From CBFHND01 sp965657085 (lineage in GTDB: Bacteria > Pseudomonadota > Alphaproteobacteria > Rhodobacterales > Rhodobacteraceae), in the NCBI GenBank assembly GCA_965657085.1, contig CBFHND010000001.1, positions 62,001-126,000 of the forward strand: 64,000 nucleotides of DNA, given 5' to 3'. Both the position numbers and the translations under genes were made by a program. Under the pieces are notes generated by a model that was not told the origin of the DNA, ran no database searches, and was given only the letters and a program-made list of their open reading frames with translations. This document shows, one piece after another, positions 1 through 8,520 of the stretch (its first letter is position 1; each line of letters begins with the position of its first letter).

Positions 1-671
1 CGGACGTGCAACGCGGGTTCGAGGACCGCTTTGACGTGCCAATCATCGAAACCATGGGCCTGACCGAAACAGCGGCGCAAATCCTGAGCAATCCGTTGCC
101 CCCCGGCGTGCGCAAGATCGGGTCGCCCGGACTGGCCTATGGCAACGCGGTCGAGATACTGGATGCCGAAATGCGCCCCTGCGCACCCGGCGTGGAAGGC
201 GAGATTGCGGTACGCGGCCCAAACGTGATGCTGGAATACCTCAAGAATCCCGAGGCCACCGCCGCGACCTTCACGGGCGACTGGCTCCGCACCGGTGATC
301 TGGGCCGCAAGGATGCTGACGGTTACGTCTTCGTGACCGGACGCCTGAAGGAATTGATCATCAAGGGCGGCGAAAACATCGCCCCGCGTGAGATCGATGA
401 GGCGCTTTATTCCCATGGCGACGTGATCGAGGCGGCGGCCTTTGCCCGGCCCTGCGACGCCTATGGTGAGCGGGTCGAAGCAGCAGTACGTGTCAGCCCC
501 GGCTCCGCTCTCACCGAAGCGGCCCTGATCGACATCTGCCGCGAAAGGCTGGGCGCGTTCAAGACCCCGGATGCCGTGCACTTTCTGGATGAGCTGCCCA
601 AGGGCCCGTCAGGCAAGATTCAGCGCCTCAAGCTTGGCGAGATGACCGAGGCCGCAAAGGCGGCTGAATAG
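1..671 (+). CDS. AMP-dependent acyl-CoA synthetase/ligase, C-terminal part
   Basis: This is the 3' part of a class I adenylate-forming enzyme (acyl-CoA synthetase type), which activates a carboxylic acid with ATP and loads it on CoA. The reading frame is already open at base 3, so the start lies outside the window. About 223 codons remain. They carry the GLTETAAQ core motif, TGDLG, the hinge motif GRLKELIIKGGENIAPREID, and the C-terminal PKGPSGKIQR with the catalytic lysine near the end, so the C-terminal lid domain is complete. The substrate cannot be read from this part. The next gene downstream is a decayed indolepyruvate oxidoreductase 120 bases away, and a functional link to it is only a guess. 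Confidence 0.9.
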   Translation, partial: DVQRGFEDRFDVPIIETMGLTETAAQILSNPLPPGVRKIGSPGLAYGNAVEILDAEMRPCAPGVEGEIAVRGPNVMLEYLKNPEATAATFTGDWLRTGDLGRKDADGYVFVTGRLKELIIKGGENIAPREIDEALYSHGDVIEAAAFARPCDAYGERVEAAVRVSPGSALTEAALIDICRERLGAFKTPDAVHFLDELPKGPSGKIQRLKLGEMTEAAKAAE

Positions 672-791
672 ATTTTGTCTTTTTCTTCCGTATCGAAGTA
701 AAATTTTTCACCTTCGCGCTCAGAACCATCATCTCTGATCATTAAATCCGGAAATTCCGAATAGACTGGCAGTGCCCTGACAGGACATGCC

Positions 792-3604
792 ATGACCCAT
801 CACACGCCCAACCTTTCGCTCTATCGCCTCGAAGACCGCTATGCGCAAACCAATGGTCGTGTGTATTTGACAGGCACGCAAGCGCTGGTGCGCATCATGC
901 TGGATCAGGCCGCCCGTGACCGCGCCGCCGGGCGGTCAACGGCTGGGTTCGTGTCAGGCTATCGCGGCAGCCCGCTTGGCGGCGTCGATCTTGAGATGTG
1001 GCGCAGTGCCGATGCGCTGGAACAGGCAGGCATCGATTTCATGCCCGCCGTCAACGAAGACCTTGGCGCCACGGCGGTTCTGGGCGCGCAGCAGGCGACG
1101 CTGGACCCCGCGTGCCGCGTCGAAGGCGTGTTTTCAATGTGGTACGGCAGGGGGCCGGGGGTGGACCGGTCCGGCGATGCGATGCGCTGCGCCACGGCAA
1201 CGCCTATGGCAGCCACCCCAAGGGCGGCGTTCTGGTCGTCGCAGGCGACGATCATGGCTGTGTTTCCTCGTCGATGCCGCATCAATCGGACGTGGCCTTC
1301 ATGTCGTGGTTCATGCCCACATTGAACCCCGCATCGGTCGCCGAGTTTCTGGAGTACGGAGAATACGGATTTGCCCTGTCGCGGTTTTCCGGCACATGGG
1401 TGGGGTTCAAGGCGATCTCGGAAACCGTGGAATCCGGTGCGTCGATTGATCTGAAACCGCCCCGCGCATTTGTACAACCCGACTTCACCGCACCACAGGG
1501 CGGGCTGCACGTGCGCCCCTCTGACCTGCCCAGCCCCGATATCGAAACGCGGATGGAGGCCAAGCTGGCGGCGGTCGAAGCCTTCGTTCACGCCAACCCG
1601 ATTGACAGGCGCATCCATGACCTGCCGAATGCGCGCTTTGGCATCGTGACCACCGGCAAGGGGCATCTGGACCTGATGGAGGCGCTGCGCCTTCTGGGGT
1701 TGGACGAAGCCGCCTGCCGACGCCTCGGCATCGACATCTACAAGGTCGGCATGGTATGGCCGCTGGCGCCCAGTGCTGTCGGTTCCGGGGGCCACACGCA
1801 CGCCCTATTTCTGTTCGGGCTGTTCGCACAACACGTCGACCAAAGTGCCGGAGGGGTCCGAGGCCGCCTCTGGCATCGGCTGTCATGTCATGGCCAGCTG
1901 GATGGACCGTGACACCGGCGGCTATGCGCAAATGGGCGGCGAAAGTGTGCCATGGGTCGCCGCCGCACGGTGGTCCGACAGACCCCAGATATTTCAGAAC
2001 CTGGGCGAAGGCACGTGGTATCACTCCGGCTCTCTGGCCATTCGGCAGGCCGTGGCCGCAGGCACCAACATCACCTACAAGATCCTGTTCAACGACGCGG
2101 TGGCCATGACCGGGGGCCAACCTGTCGATGGGCCGGTCAGTGTTCCGGGCATCGCGATGACCTGCCGCGCCGAAGGGGTGCAGCGCATGGCCGTGGTGTC
2201 GGATGATATCACGCAGTTCGATCAAGGCGCCTTCCCCGCTGGCGCCAGCTTTGACGATCGGGCCGATCTGGATGCGGTCCAGCGTGAACTGCGCGAAGTG
2301 CCGGGGGTGTCCGTTCTGATCTATGCCCAAGCCTGCGCCACCGAATTGCGACGCAAGCGCTAGCGGGGCAAGGCCGTGGACCCCGCGCGCTTTGTCTGGA
2401 TCAACGATCTGGTCTGCGAAGGCTGCGGCGATTGTTCGGTGCAAAGCAATTGCCTGAGCGTGGAGCCGTGCGAAACTCCGTTGGGGCGCAAGCGCAAGAT
2501 CAACCTGTCGAGTTGCAACAAGGATTTTTCCTGCCTCACAGGCTTCTGCCCCAGCTTTGTTACCGTCGAGGGCGATGTAACTCGACGCAAAGGTCACGGT
2601 ACGGCGGTCGACGTGGACCGGCTGCTGGCCGATGTGCCCCGGCCCGTTCTGCCGGACCTTGCGGACCCCTTTGACCTACTGGTCGCGGGCGTAGGCGGTA
2701 CAGGGGTCGTGACGGTGGGTGCGCTCATTACCATGGCCGCGCGTCTGGGAGGCAAAGGGGCCAGCGTGCTGGACTTCACCGGATTTGCCCAGAAATTCGG
2801 CACCGTCATCGGACACGTGCGGCTGGCGCGCAGGCCCGAGGCCCTGCATCAGGTCAGGATCGAGACGGGCAGCGCCGATGCGGTGATTGCCTGCGACGCG
2901 GTTGTCGCCGCCTCGTCCAAGGCAAGCGTGCATTGTCAGCGTGGCACGCAGGTGGTGTTGAACCGCGCCGAGATGCCCAAGGGCGATCTGGTGTTGCGCC
3001 GGGATGCCGAGTTGCAGATCGACACCCGAGAGACGCTTGTGCGGGACACGGTCGGGGCGGATCACGTCACGGTCTTTGACGCAGCGCGGATTGCCGAAGA
3101 GGTCATGGGCGATGCTGTCTTTGCAAACACGCTGCTTCTGGGGGCTGCATGGCAACGCGGGATGGTTCCCGTCAGCGACATGGCGGTCAAACAGCGATGG
3201 CGCTCAACGGCGTGGCGGTGGATCAGAACATGGGCGCCTTTGATCTGGGGCATCTTTTGGACCATGACCCGGAGGCCCTTTCCCGCCAGAAGGACCTCGC
3301 TGCACAAACGCCGACGCAAATGATCGCAGACCGCGCGGCCTTTCTGGGCAACTGTCAAAACAGCGCGTATGCAGACCGGTATGCGCAGCGCATCACGCAG
3401 TTCGCCCAGCGGGTCAAAGCCCCCAAGGCGGTGGAATTGGCGGCCAAGGGGCTGTTCCGCATGATGGCCTACAAGGACGAACACGAGGTCGCCCGGCTAT
3501 AAACCCTACCCGTGTTCGAGGACGAGGTGCGCTGCTATGGCCCGGTACGGGCAGATGCGGCGCGGGACGCGATGGGCCGTGCGCAGGCGATGACGACAGG
3601 GTGA
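792..3604 (+). pseudogene. Decayed indolepyruvate ferredoxin oxidoreductase (fused alpha/beta/gamma type)
   Basis: The intact family is a roughly 1,150-residue 2-oxoacid (aryl-pyruvate) ferredoxin oxidoreductase using thiamine diphosphate and 4Fe-4S clusters. Pieces occur in order in different frames: the N-terminal part (SGYRGSPLGG), the MSWFMPTLNPASV region, the PGATRTPYFCSGC segment, a ferredoxin-like stretch (LVCEGCGDCSVQSNC and CNKDFSCLTGFCPSF), and the gamma domain (VAGVGGTGVVTVG). Lesions seen: a 5-base tandem duplication GATGC at 1176-1185 that shifts the frame, an internal deletion with frame change near 1765, an in-frame TAG at 2361-2363, a frameshift near 3190, an in-frame TAA at 3500-3502, and an apparent deletion near 3530 that fuses to the extreme C-terminus (RCYGPVRADAARDAM), ending in TGA at 3602-3604. 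The sizes of the two deletions are inferred from the family's usual length. So many independent lesions argue against sequencing error. Confidence 0.9.
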
Positions 3605-3664
3605 CTTTCCACCGCGCGCGCGGCGTGACAGGGTAAGCCAGCCAAGACGCAAGAGGCCGCGCAT

Positions 3665-4564
3665 ATGCACCTGAAATTCGAACATCTTGAAACCTTCATG
3701 ATGGTGGTGCGCTATGGTGGTGTGCGTCGCGCATCCGAACGTATCCACCTGAGCCAACCTGCCGTGACCGCGCGCATTCAGGCGCTCGAAGCGGCCCTTG
3801 GCGTGACGCTCTTTGATCGGCAATCCAAGGGGATGCGCCTGACCAAACGGGGGGAAACCCTGTTGCGCTATGCCCAGCAGCACAGCGAATTGCGCAACAT
3901 GATCGCGCTGAACGTGGCCGATCCCACCTCGGTCGACCTGCATCTGCGGTTGGGCGTGTCCGAAACCATCGTGCAGTCGTGGCTGCCTGAATTCGTCAGC
4001 GCCTTTCGCGCCGCCTATCCGCGCGCAACGGTCGACATCACGGTCGATATCTCCACCAACCTGCGGCAAGGGTTGCTGGACCGGTCTTTGGACCTTGCCT
4101 TGCTGATGGGGCCGGTGTCGGAGGTGTCGGTCCAGAACGTGGCGCTGCCCGCCTTTGCGCTTGGGTGGTACGCCGCGCAGGACGCCGAATTGCCCGATGA
4201 TCCACAAGCACTTTTCACCGCGAACCCGGTGGTAACCTATGCGCGCCATACGCGGCCTTACCGCGACATTCGCACCCAGCTGTTTCAGCGCTACGGGCCG
4301 CAAGTCGCGCTTTTCCCATCCTCCTCCCTCTCCGCGATCCTGCGCATGGTGTCGTCGGGGTTGGGGGTGTCCGCCCTGCCCCGCGCACTGGCGCATCAGG
4401 AACTGGCAGCGGGACGCTTGCGCGGATTTGATCCCGGCTGGCTGCCCGAAGCGCTCAGCTTTACCGCGTCCTATCTGCGCGACGCCGACAGCGCCGTGGC
4501 CGCCAGCGCCGCCGAAATGGCGCGCACCGTGGCGGAGCACTTTGATAGCGATCAGAAAATCTGA
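3665..4564 (+). CDS. LysR-family transcriptional regulator
   Basis: 299-residue LysR-type regulator. The N-terminal winged helix-turn-helix spans about residues 3-62 (RRASERIHLSQPAVTARIQALEAALG is the recognition region), followed by a periplasmic-binding-like effector domain from about residue 90. Length is normal for the family. The ATG at 3665 has an AAGAGG Shine-Dalgarno-like stretch about ten bases upstream. It is transcribed toward the DUF1445/TRAP/5-oxoprolinase genes rather than divergently, and a T-N11-A palindrome lies across its own stop codon, in front of the next gene. It is therefore the likely activator of the downstream cluster, with the effector probably a substrate or product of that pathway (inference). 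Confidence 0.93.
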   Translation: MHLKFEHLETFMMVVRYGGVRRASERIHLSQPAVTARIQALEAALGVTLFDRQSKGMRLTKRGETLLRYAQQHSELRNMIALNVADPTSVDLHLRLGVSETIVQSWLPEFVSAFRAAYPRATVDITVDISTNLRQGLLDRSLDLALLMGPVSEVSVQNVALPAFALGWYAAQDAELPDDPQALFTANPVVTYARHTRPYRDIRTQLFQRYGPQVALFPSSSLSAILRMVSSGLGVSALPRALAHQELAAGRLRGFDPGWLPEALSFTASYLRDADSAVAASAAEMARTVAEHFDSDQKI

Positions 4565-4571
4565 TCACTAT
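4545..4571. promoter_or_regulatory. Candidate LysR-type operator (T-N11-A palindrome)
   Basis: Arms ATAGCGATCAGA (4545-4556) and TCTGATCACTAT (4560-4571) match at 11 of 12 positions around a three-base centre. The core TCAGAAAATCTGA at 4552-4564 is a perfect 13-base T-N11-A palindrome, the usual LysR-type box. It overlaps the lysR stop codon and sits about 85 bases before the start of the DUF1445 gene, a fitting position for activation of that operon. It could also act as a weak hairpin in lysR mRNA. Confidence 0.55.
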
Positions 4572-4648
4572 TGAGCAGAACATACGATTTGAACCGATAG
4601 CGGATTCGCGCCGAAGGTAAGCGCCAACAGTTCTTGCCGGAATCATCC

Positions 4649-5476
4649 ATGTCTGCCGATCCCAATGCCCAGTTCACGGCCCTGCGCCAGATGGCCCTGC
4701 CCGCCTTGCGGCAGATCATTCGCGCAGACGACTATACCGGCCACACCGCCGGGCTGGCGCCGGGGCACTTGCAGGTGAACCTTGCCATCCTGCCGGAGGA
4801 ACATGCGCTGGATTTCATGCGTTTTTGCCAGCGCAACCCCAAGCCCTGCCCGCTGGTGGGTGCCAGCGACACGGGCCGCGCGATCATCGATACGTTGGGC
4901 GCGGATCTGGATGTGCGTACGGATGCGCCCGGCTATACCGTCTACCGCGATGGCGTGCTGACGGAAACGCGCGACAACATCACCGACCTGTGGCGTGATG
5001 ATCTGGTGGCCTTTGCGCTGGGGTGTTCGTTTACCTTTGAAACCGCGCTGACGCAGGCCGGGTTCGAGATGTGGCACATCGCCCACAACACCACCGTGCC
5101 CATGTTCCGCACCAGCATCGAGACCCGCGCCGCCGGCCCTTTTGGCGGTGGCATGGTCGTGTCGATGCGCGCCATTCCCGACAACCGCATCGCCGAAGCC
5201 AGCGCGATTTCCGCGCGCTTTCCCCATGCCCATGGCGCACCGGTGCATGTGGGTGATCCGGCGGCCATCGGCATCGACGACATCGCGGCCCCGCATTGGG
5301 GCGATCCCGCGCCCGTGCCGCCCGGGCATACGCCCGTTTTCTGGGCCTGCGGGGTTACACCCCAGGCCGCCATCCTGCGTGCCAAGCTGCCGCTGTGCAT
5401 CGCACACCAGCCGGGCAAGATGCTGATCGCAGACGTCAGCGACAGCGCCGAATTCCCGATCCTAGACCACACATAA
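4649..5476 (+). CDS. DUF1445 / YcsI family putative hydro-lyase (D-glutamate cyclase-like)
   Basis: 275 residues, normal for the DUF1445 family. The CQRNPKPCPLVGASDTG region, DAPGYTVYRDG, FALGCSFTFETAL and NTTVPMFRT stretches are family signatures. Bacterial members are annotated as putative hydro-lyases; the mammalian relative DGLUCY is a D-glutamate cyclase that interconverts D-glutamate and 5-oxo-D-proline (family knowledge). That fits the 5-oxoprolinase at the end of this operon. The ATG at 4649 is preferred over an in-frame TTG at 4634 because the TTG lacks any ribosome binding site and adds only five residues. The TRAP binding-protein gene follows after 17 bases, so the two are very likely co-transcribed. 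Confidence 0.85.
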   Translation: MSADPNAQFTALRQMALPALRQIIRADDYTGHTAGLAPGHLQVNLAILPEEHALDFMRFCQRNPKPCPLVGASDTGRAIIDTLGADLDVRTDAPGYTVYRDGVLTETRDNITDLWRDDLVAFALGCSFTFETALTQAGFEMWHIAHNTTVPMFRTSIETRAAGPFGGGMVVSMRAIPDNRIAEASAISARFPHAHGAPVHVGDPAAIGIDDIAAPHWGDPAPVPPGHTPVFWACGVTPQAAILRAKLPLCIAHQPGKMLIADVSDSAEFPILDHT

Positions 5477-5493
5477 CCAATCAACAGGAGAGT

Positions 5494-6540
5494 ATGATGA
5501 AACCTTGGACAACACTTGCAGGCGCCGCCTGCCTTGCCGTTGGGGCGTCCGCCGCCGTGGCCGATGACCCGATCACCATCCGTGCGGTGGGCACATGGGG
5601 CAACCTGACCAACTATACCAAGCACGAAGGCCCATTCTGGAACGAACGCATCAGCGCGGCGTCGGATGGTCAGATCATCGGTGAGATCAAGCCGCAGACG
5701 GAACTTGGCCTGAAAGGCTTTGAAATCATGCGGCTGGTCAAGAACGGCGTCTTTGATTTCGCCTTTGGCCTGCCCGGTTACGTCGCCGCCGAGAACGCGA
5801 TCTTCGAAGGCGCGGACCTTGCATCGTTGACGCAGGATATCGACACCGAACGCCAAGTGGCCGATGCCTATTTCCCGACGCTGGAGAAGTCGTTCGAGGA
5901 CATCTACAACGCCAAGCTCTTGATGCTGTACCCCTTCCCCAGCCAGACGCTGTGGTGCAACGGCGAAGTGAACGGCATCGCAGACCTCGAAGGCAAGAAA
6001 ATCCGCGTCTATTCCACCACCTTGGGTGATTTCGTCGAAGGCGTGGGCGGCACCTCCGTCACCGTGTCCTTTGCCGAGGTGATCCCCGCACTGGAAAAAG
6101 GTGTGGTCGATTGCGCCATCACCGGCACAATGTCCGCCTACAAGGCCAACTGGCAACAGGTCGCAACCCACGCCTATACCCTGCGCGTGGGCTGGGGTCT
6201 GGCGTTTGGTGCGATGAACCTCGACAAGTGGAACCGCATGACCGCTGAGCAACAGGCGCTTCTGACCTCCGAGATCGACGCACTGACCGACCGGATGTGG
6301 GCAGAAACCGCAACCGAGGATGACGTGGCCATCAGCTGCATCACCGGCGGGGCCTGCGAGATTGGCGAAAAGGGGGCCATGACGCTGGTTGAGCCATCGG
6401 CCGAGGACCTTGCCCTGCGCGACAAGATCGCCACGGACGTGATCCTTGCCCGTTGGGCCGAGCGTTGCGGCGCCGATTGTGCGGCCAACTGGAATGAAAC
6501 CGTGGGCCCGATCCTGGGTCTGACGGCGAAAACCGAGTAA
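5494..6540 (+). CDS. TRAP transporter substrate-binding protein, DctP family
   Basis: 348-residue periplasmic solute-binding protein of a DctPQM-type TRAP system. It begins with a clear signal peptide (hydrophobic LAGAACLAVGASAAVA, likely cleaved before DDPITI, residues 24-25). The GKKIRVYSTTLGDF segment carries the arginine that binds the substrate carboxylate in this family, followed by VSFAEVIPALEKGVVDCAI. A good Shine-Dalgarno AGGAGA at 5486-5491 sets the ATG at 5494; a second ATG follows directly. The DUF1445 gene lies just upstream and 5-oxoprolinase downstream, so pyroglutamate or a similar cyclic amide acid is the suggested ligand; DctP proteins that bind pyroglutamate are known in Bordetella. 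The ligand assignment is inference. Confidence 0.92.
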   Translation: MMKPWTTLAGAACLAVGASAAVADDPITIRAVGTWGNLTNYTKHEGPFWNERISAASDGQIIGEIKPQTELGLKGFEIMRLVKNGVFDFAFGLPGYVAAENAIFEGADLASLTQDIDTERQVADAYFPTLEKSFEDIYNAKLLMLYPFPSQTLWCNGEVNGIADLEGKKIRVYSTTLGDFVEGVGGTSVTVSFAEVIPALEKGVVDCAITGTMSAYKANWQQVATHAYTLRVGWGLAFGAMNLDKWNRMTAEQQALLTSEIDALTDRMWAETATEDDVAISCITGGACEIGEKGAMTLVEPSAEDLALRDKIATDVILARWAERCGADCAANWNETVGPILGLTAKTE

Positions 6541-6550
6541 CCCAACCTTT

Positions 6551-6585
6551 GGGCGCGGGCCACGTGGCTGGGTCGCGCCCTTATT
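6551..6585 (+). terminator. Intra-operon hairpin between TRAP binding protein and permease
   Basis: Perfect 7-bp arms GGGCGCG (6551-6557) and CGCGCCC (6574-6580) enclose a second palindrome GCCACGTGGC, followed by TTATT. It starts ten bases after the dctP-type stop codon. A partial terminator or mRNA-stabilising hairpin here would explain higher expression of the binding protein than of the permeases, as is common in transporter operons. Confidence 0.6.
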
Positions 6586-6606
6586 GCATCTGACGGGATC
6601 AAGGCG

Positions 6607-7170
6607 ATGTTCGACAAAACCCTCAAAAGCGCGGAACGGGTCAGCCGCTGGCTGGTCTGGATCGGAGGCACCCTGATCCTCGGGTCGGCCATACTGGTCA
6701 CGATCGAAGTGTTCCTGCGCAAGTTCCTGAACGTGTCGCTGGGCGGGGCCGATGAAATCTCGGGCTATGCATTCGGGGTCGCCACATCGCTGGGCTTTGC
6801 CTATGCGCTCTTTGAACGCGCGCACATCCGGGTCGATGCGCTTTATGTCTTTTTGCCCCGCACCTTGCGGCGGTTGGCCGACCTGGTGGGGCTGGCGTTG
6901 CTGATTGGGTTCGCAGGTGTCATCGCATGGATGGCCTGGGGGCTGGTGGCCGACACGCTCGACAACGGGTCGCGGTCGATCACGCCAATGCGCACGCCGC
7001 TGGCGATCCCACAGATCCCCTGGCTGATCGGGTGGCTCTTTTTCGTGGGCTGCGGGGTGCTGATGTTCGTAGCGGCTGTGGTCAACCATCTCACGGGTCA
7101 AAGCGACAAGGCCGATCGCAGCATCGGCATGAAGACCCTGTCCGAACAAATTGAAGACGAGACTGTCTGA
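6607..7170 (+). CDS. TRAP transporter small permease subunit (DctQ family)
   Basis: 187-residue inner-membrane protein with about four hydrophobic segments (near residues 17-38, 55-75, 88-112 and 135-160), the usual DctQ topology. FLRKFLNVSLGGADEISGYAF and FERAHIRVDALY are family-typical stretches. It forms the membrane complex with the large permease, which starts on the last base of this gene's stop codon (TGATG overlap at 7168-7172), a sign of translational coupling. The hydrophilic C-terminus (TGQSDKADRSIGMKTL) is cytoplasmic by prediction. Confidence 0.93.
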   Translation: MFDKTLKSAERVSRWLVWIGGTLILGSAILVTIEVFLRKFLNVSLGGADEISGYAFGVATSLGFAYALFERAHIRVDALYVFLPRTLRRLADLVGLALLIGFAGVIAWMAWGLVADTLDNGSRSITPMRTPLAIPQIPWLIGWLFFVGCGVLMFVAAVVNHLTGQSDKADRSIGMKTLSEQIEDETV

Positions 7171-8453
7171 TGCTGAGCAAGACACTTTTCATCCTGTTGG
7201 GCCTGATCGCCATCGCCGTGCCCATCGCGGCCAGCCTGGGCTGGCTGGGCCTGATCCTGCAATGGGACGCGGGCATCCCGCTTTGGCGCGCATTGGGTGA
7301 CACCGCGTGGCAGAACGGCACCGATTTCCTGCTGGTGGCGATCCCCATGTTCATCATGCTGGGCGAAATCCTGCTGCGGGCGGGCATCACCGAGCGGATG
7401 TATGACGGCATCGTCAAATGGCTGGGCTGGTTGCCCGGCGGGTTGATGCATTCCAACATCGGGTCCAGCGCCTTGTTTGCCGCCACCTCGGGCAGTTCGG
7501 TGGCCACCGCCGCCACCATCGGCACGGTGGCGGTGCCGCAGATCGACAAGCGCGGCTACAACGAGCCGCTGTTTCTGGGCACCATCGCGGCGGGCGGCAC
7601 GCTGGGCATCCTGATCCCGCCGTCGATCAACCTGATCCTTTACGGGCTGCTGACGGATACATCGGTGCCCGAGCTGTACCTTGCCGGGTTCCTGCCCGGT
7701 TTCCTGCTGGCGGCGTTGTTCATGGCGACGGTCGTCGCGCTGTGCCTGATGCGCCCCGGCTGGGGCGGTGAGGCCATTCGCGCCACATGGGCCGAGCGGA
7801 TGCGCGCGCTGCCGTCGCTGATCCCGCCCATTGGTATCTTCGTGGTTGTGGTCGGGTCGATCTATGCCGGTTGGGCCACGCCGACCGAGGCCGCCTCGCT
7901 GGGCGTGGTCGCCGCGCTGGTGCTGGCCGCCTTCAACGGCAAGCTGACCATCGACATGCTGCGCGCCGCCATCGAAGGCACCATGCGCACCACCTCGATG
8001 ATCATGCTGATCATCCTGGCCGCGATTTTCCTGAACTTCGTGCTGTCGGTGATCGGTCTGACCACCGCACTTGCGGATTTCGTGGCGGGGCTGGGCCTGA
8101 CACCTCTGCAAACCATGCTGATGCTGATCGCGGTGTTGATCGTTCTGGGCTGCTTCATGGAAACCCTGTCGATGCTGCTGACCACCGCGCCGCTGATCAC
8201 GCCGATCGTGGTCGCCCTTGGGTATGATCCGGTGTGGTTCGGTATCCTGCTTATGGTTTTGCTGGAAACCGCCCTGATCACCCCGCCCATCGGCATCAAC
8301 CTCTATGTGGTGCAAGGCATACGAACCCGCGGGGCCATCGTGGACGTGATGAAAGGGGCGGCACCCTTTGTCGTCACCATGTTCGCGATGATCGCGCTCT
8401 TGCTGGCCTTCCCTGCGCTGGCACTATGGTTGCCGGGGCTGTTCTACGGCTGA
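7170..8453 (+). CDS. TRAP transporter large permease subunit (DctM family)
   Basis: 427-residue, highly hydrophobic ion-coupled transport subunit of the TRAP system. Conserved stretches include IPMFIMLGEILLRAGI, the SALFAATSGSSVATAATIGTVAVP region, and IAAGGTLGILIPPSINLILYG, followed by the late ITPPIGINLYVVQGI motif; these are the hallmark loops of DctM. Length is normal. It works with the small permease just upstream and the periplasmic binding protein of the same operon to drive Na+-coupled uptake. The next gene, 5-oxoprolinase, starts 67 bases downstream. Confidence 0.95.
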   Translation: MLSKTLFILLGLIAIAVPIAASLGWLGLILQWDAGIPLWRALGDTAWQNGTDFLLVAIPMFIMLGEILLRAGITERMYDGIVKWLGWLPGGLMHSNIGSSALFAATSGSSVATAATIGTVAVPQIDKRGYNEPLFLGTIAAGGTLGILIPPSINLILYGLLTDTSVPELYLAGFLPGFLLAALFMATVVALCLMRPGWGGEAIRATWAERMRALPSLIPPIGIFVVVVGSIYAGWATPTEAASLGVVAALVLAAFNGKLTIDMLRAAIEGTMRTTSMIMLIILAAIFLNFVLSVIGLTTALADFVAGLGLTPLQTMLMLIAVLIVLGCFMETLSMLLTTAPLITPIVVALGYDPVWFGILLMVLLETALITPPIGINLYVVQGIRTRGAIVDVMKGAAPFVVTMFAMIALLLAFPALALWLPGLFYG

Positions 8454-8520
8454 GAAATACCGCTTTCGTTTTTGACAAACACGCGGGACAAAGAGCCTGC
8501 GACCAGAGGAGATGTGCGCA

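Noticed and set aside
792..3604. Idea that the indolepyruvate oxidoreductase breaks are sequencing errors
   Set aside because: There are several different lesion types, including two nonsense codons, a tandem duplication and two deletions, while neighbouring genes are intact.
4942..7185. 747-codon minus-strand frame opposite the TRAP genes
   Set aside because: Antisense to four well-supported genes; no motif.
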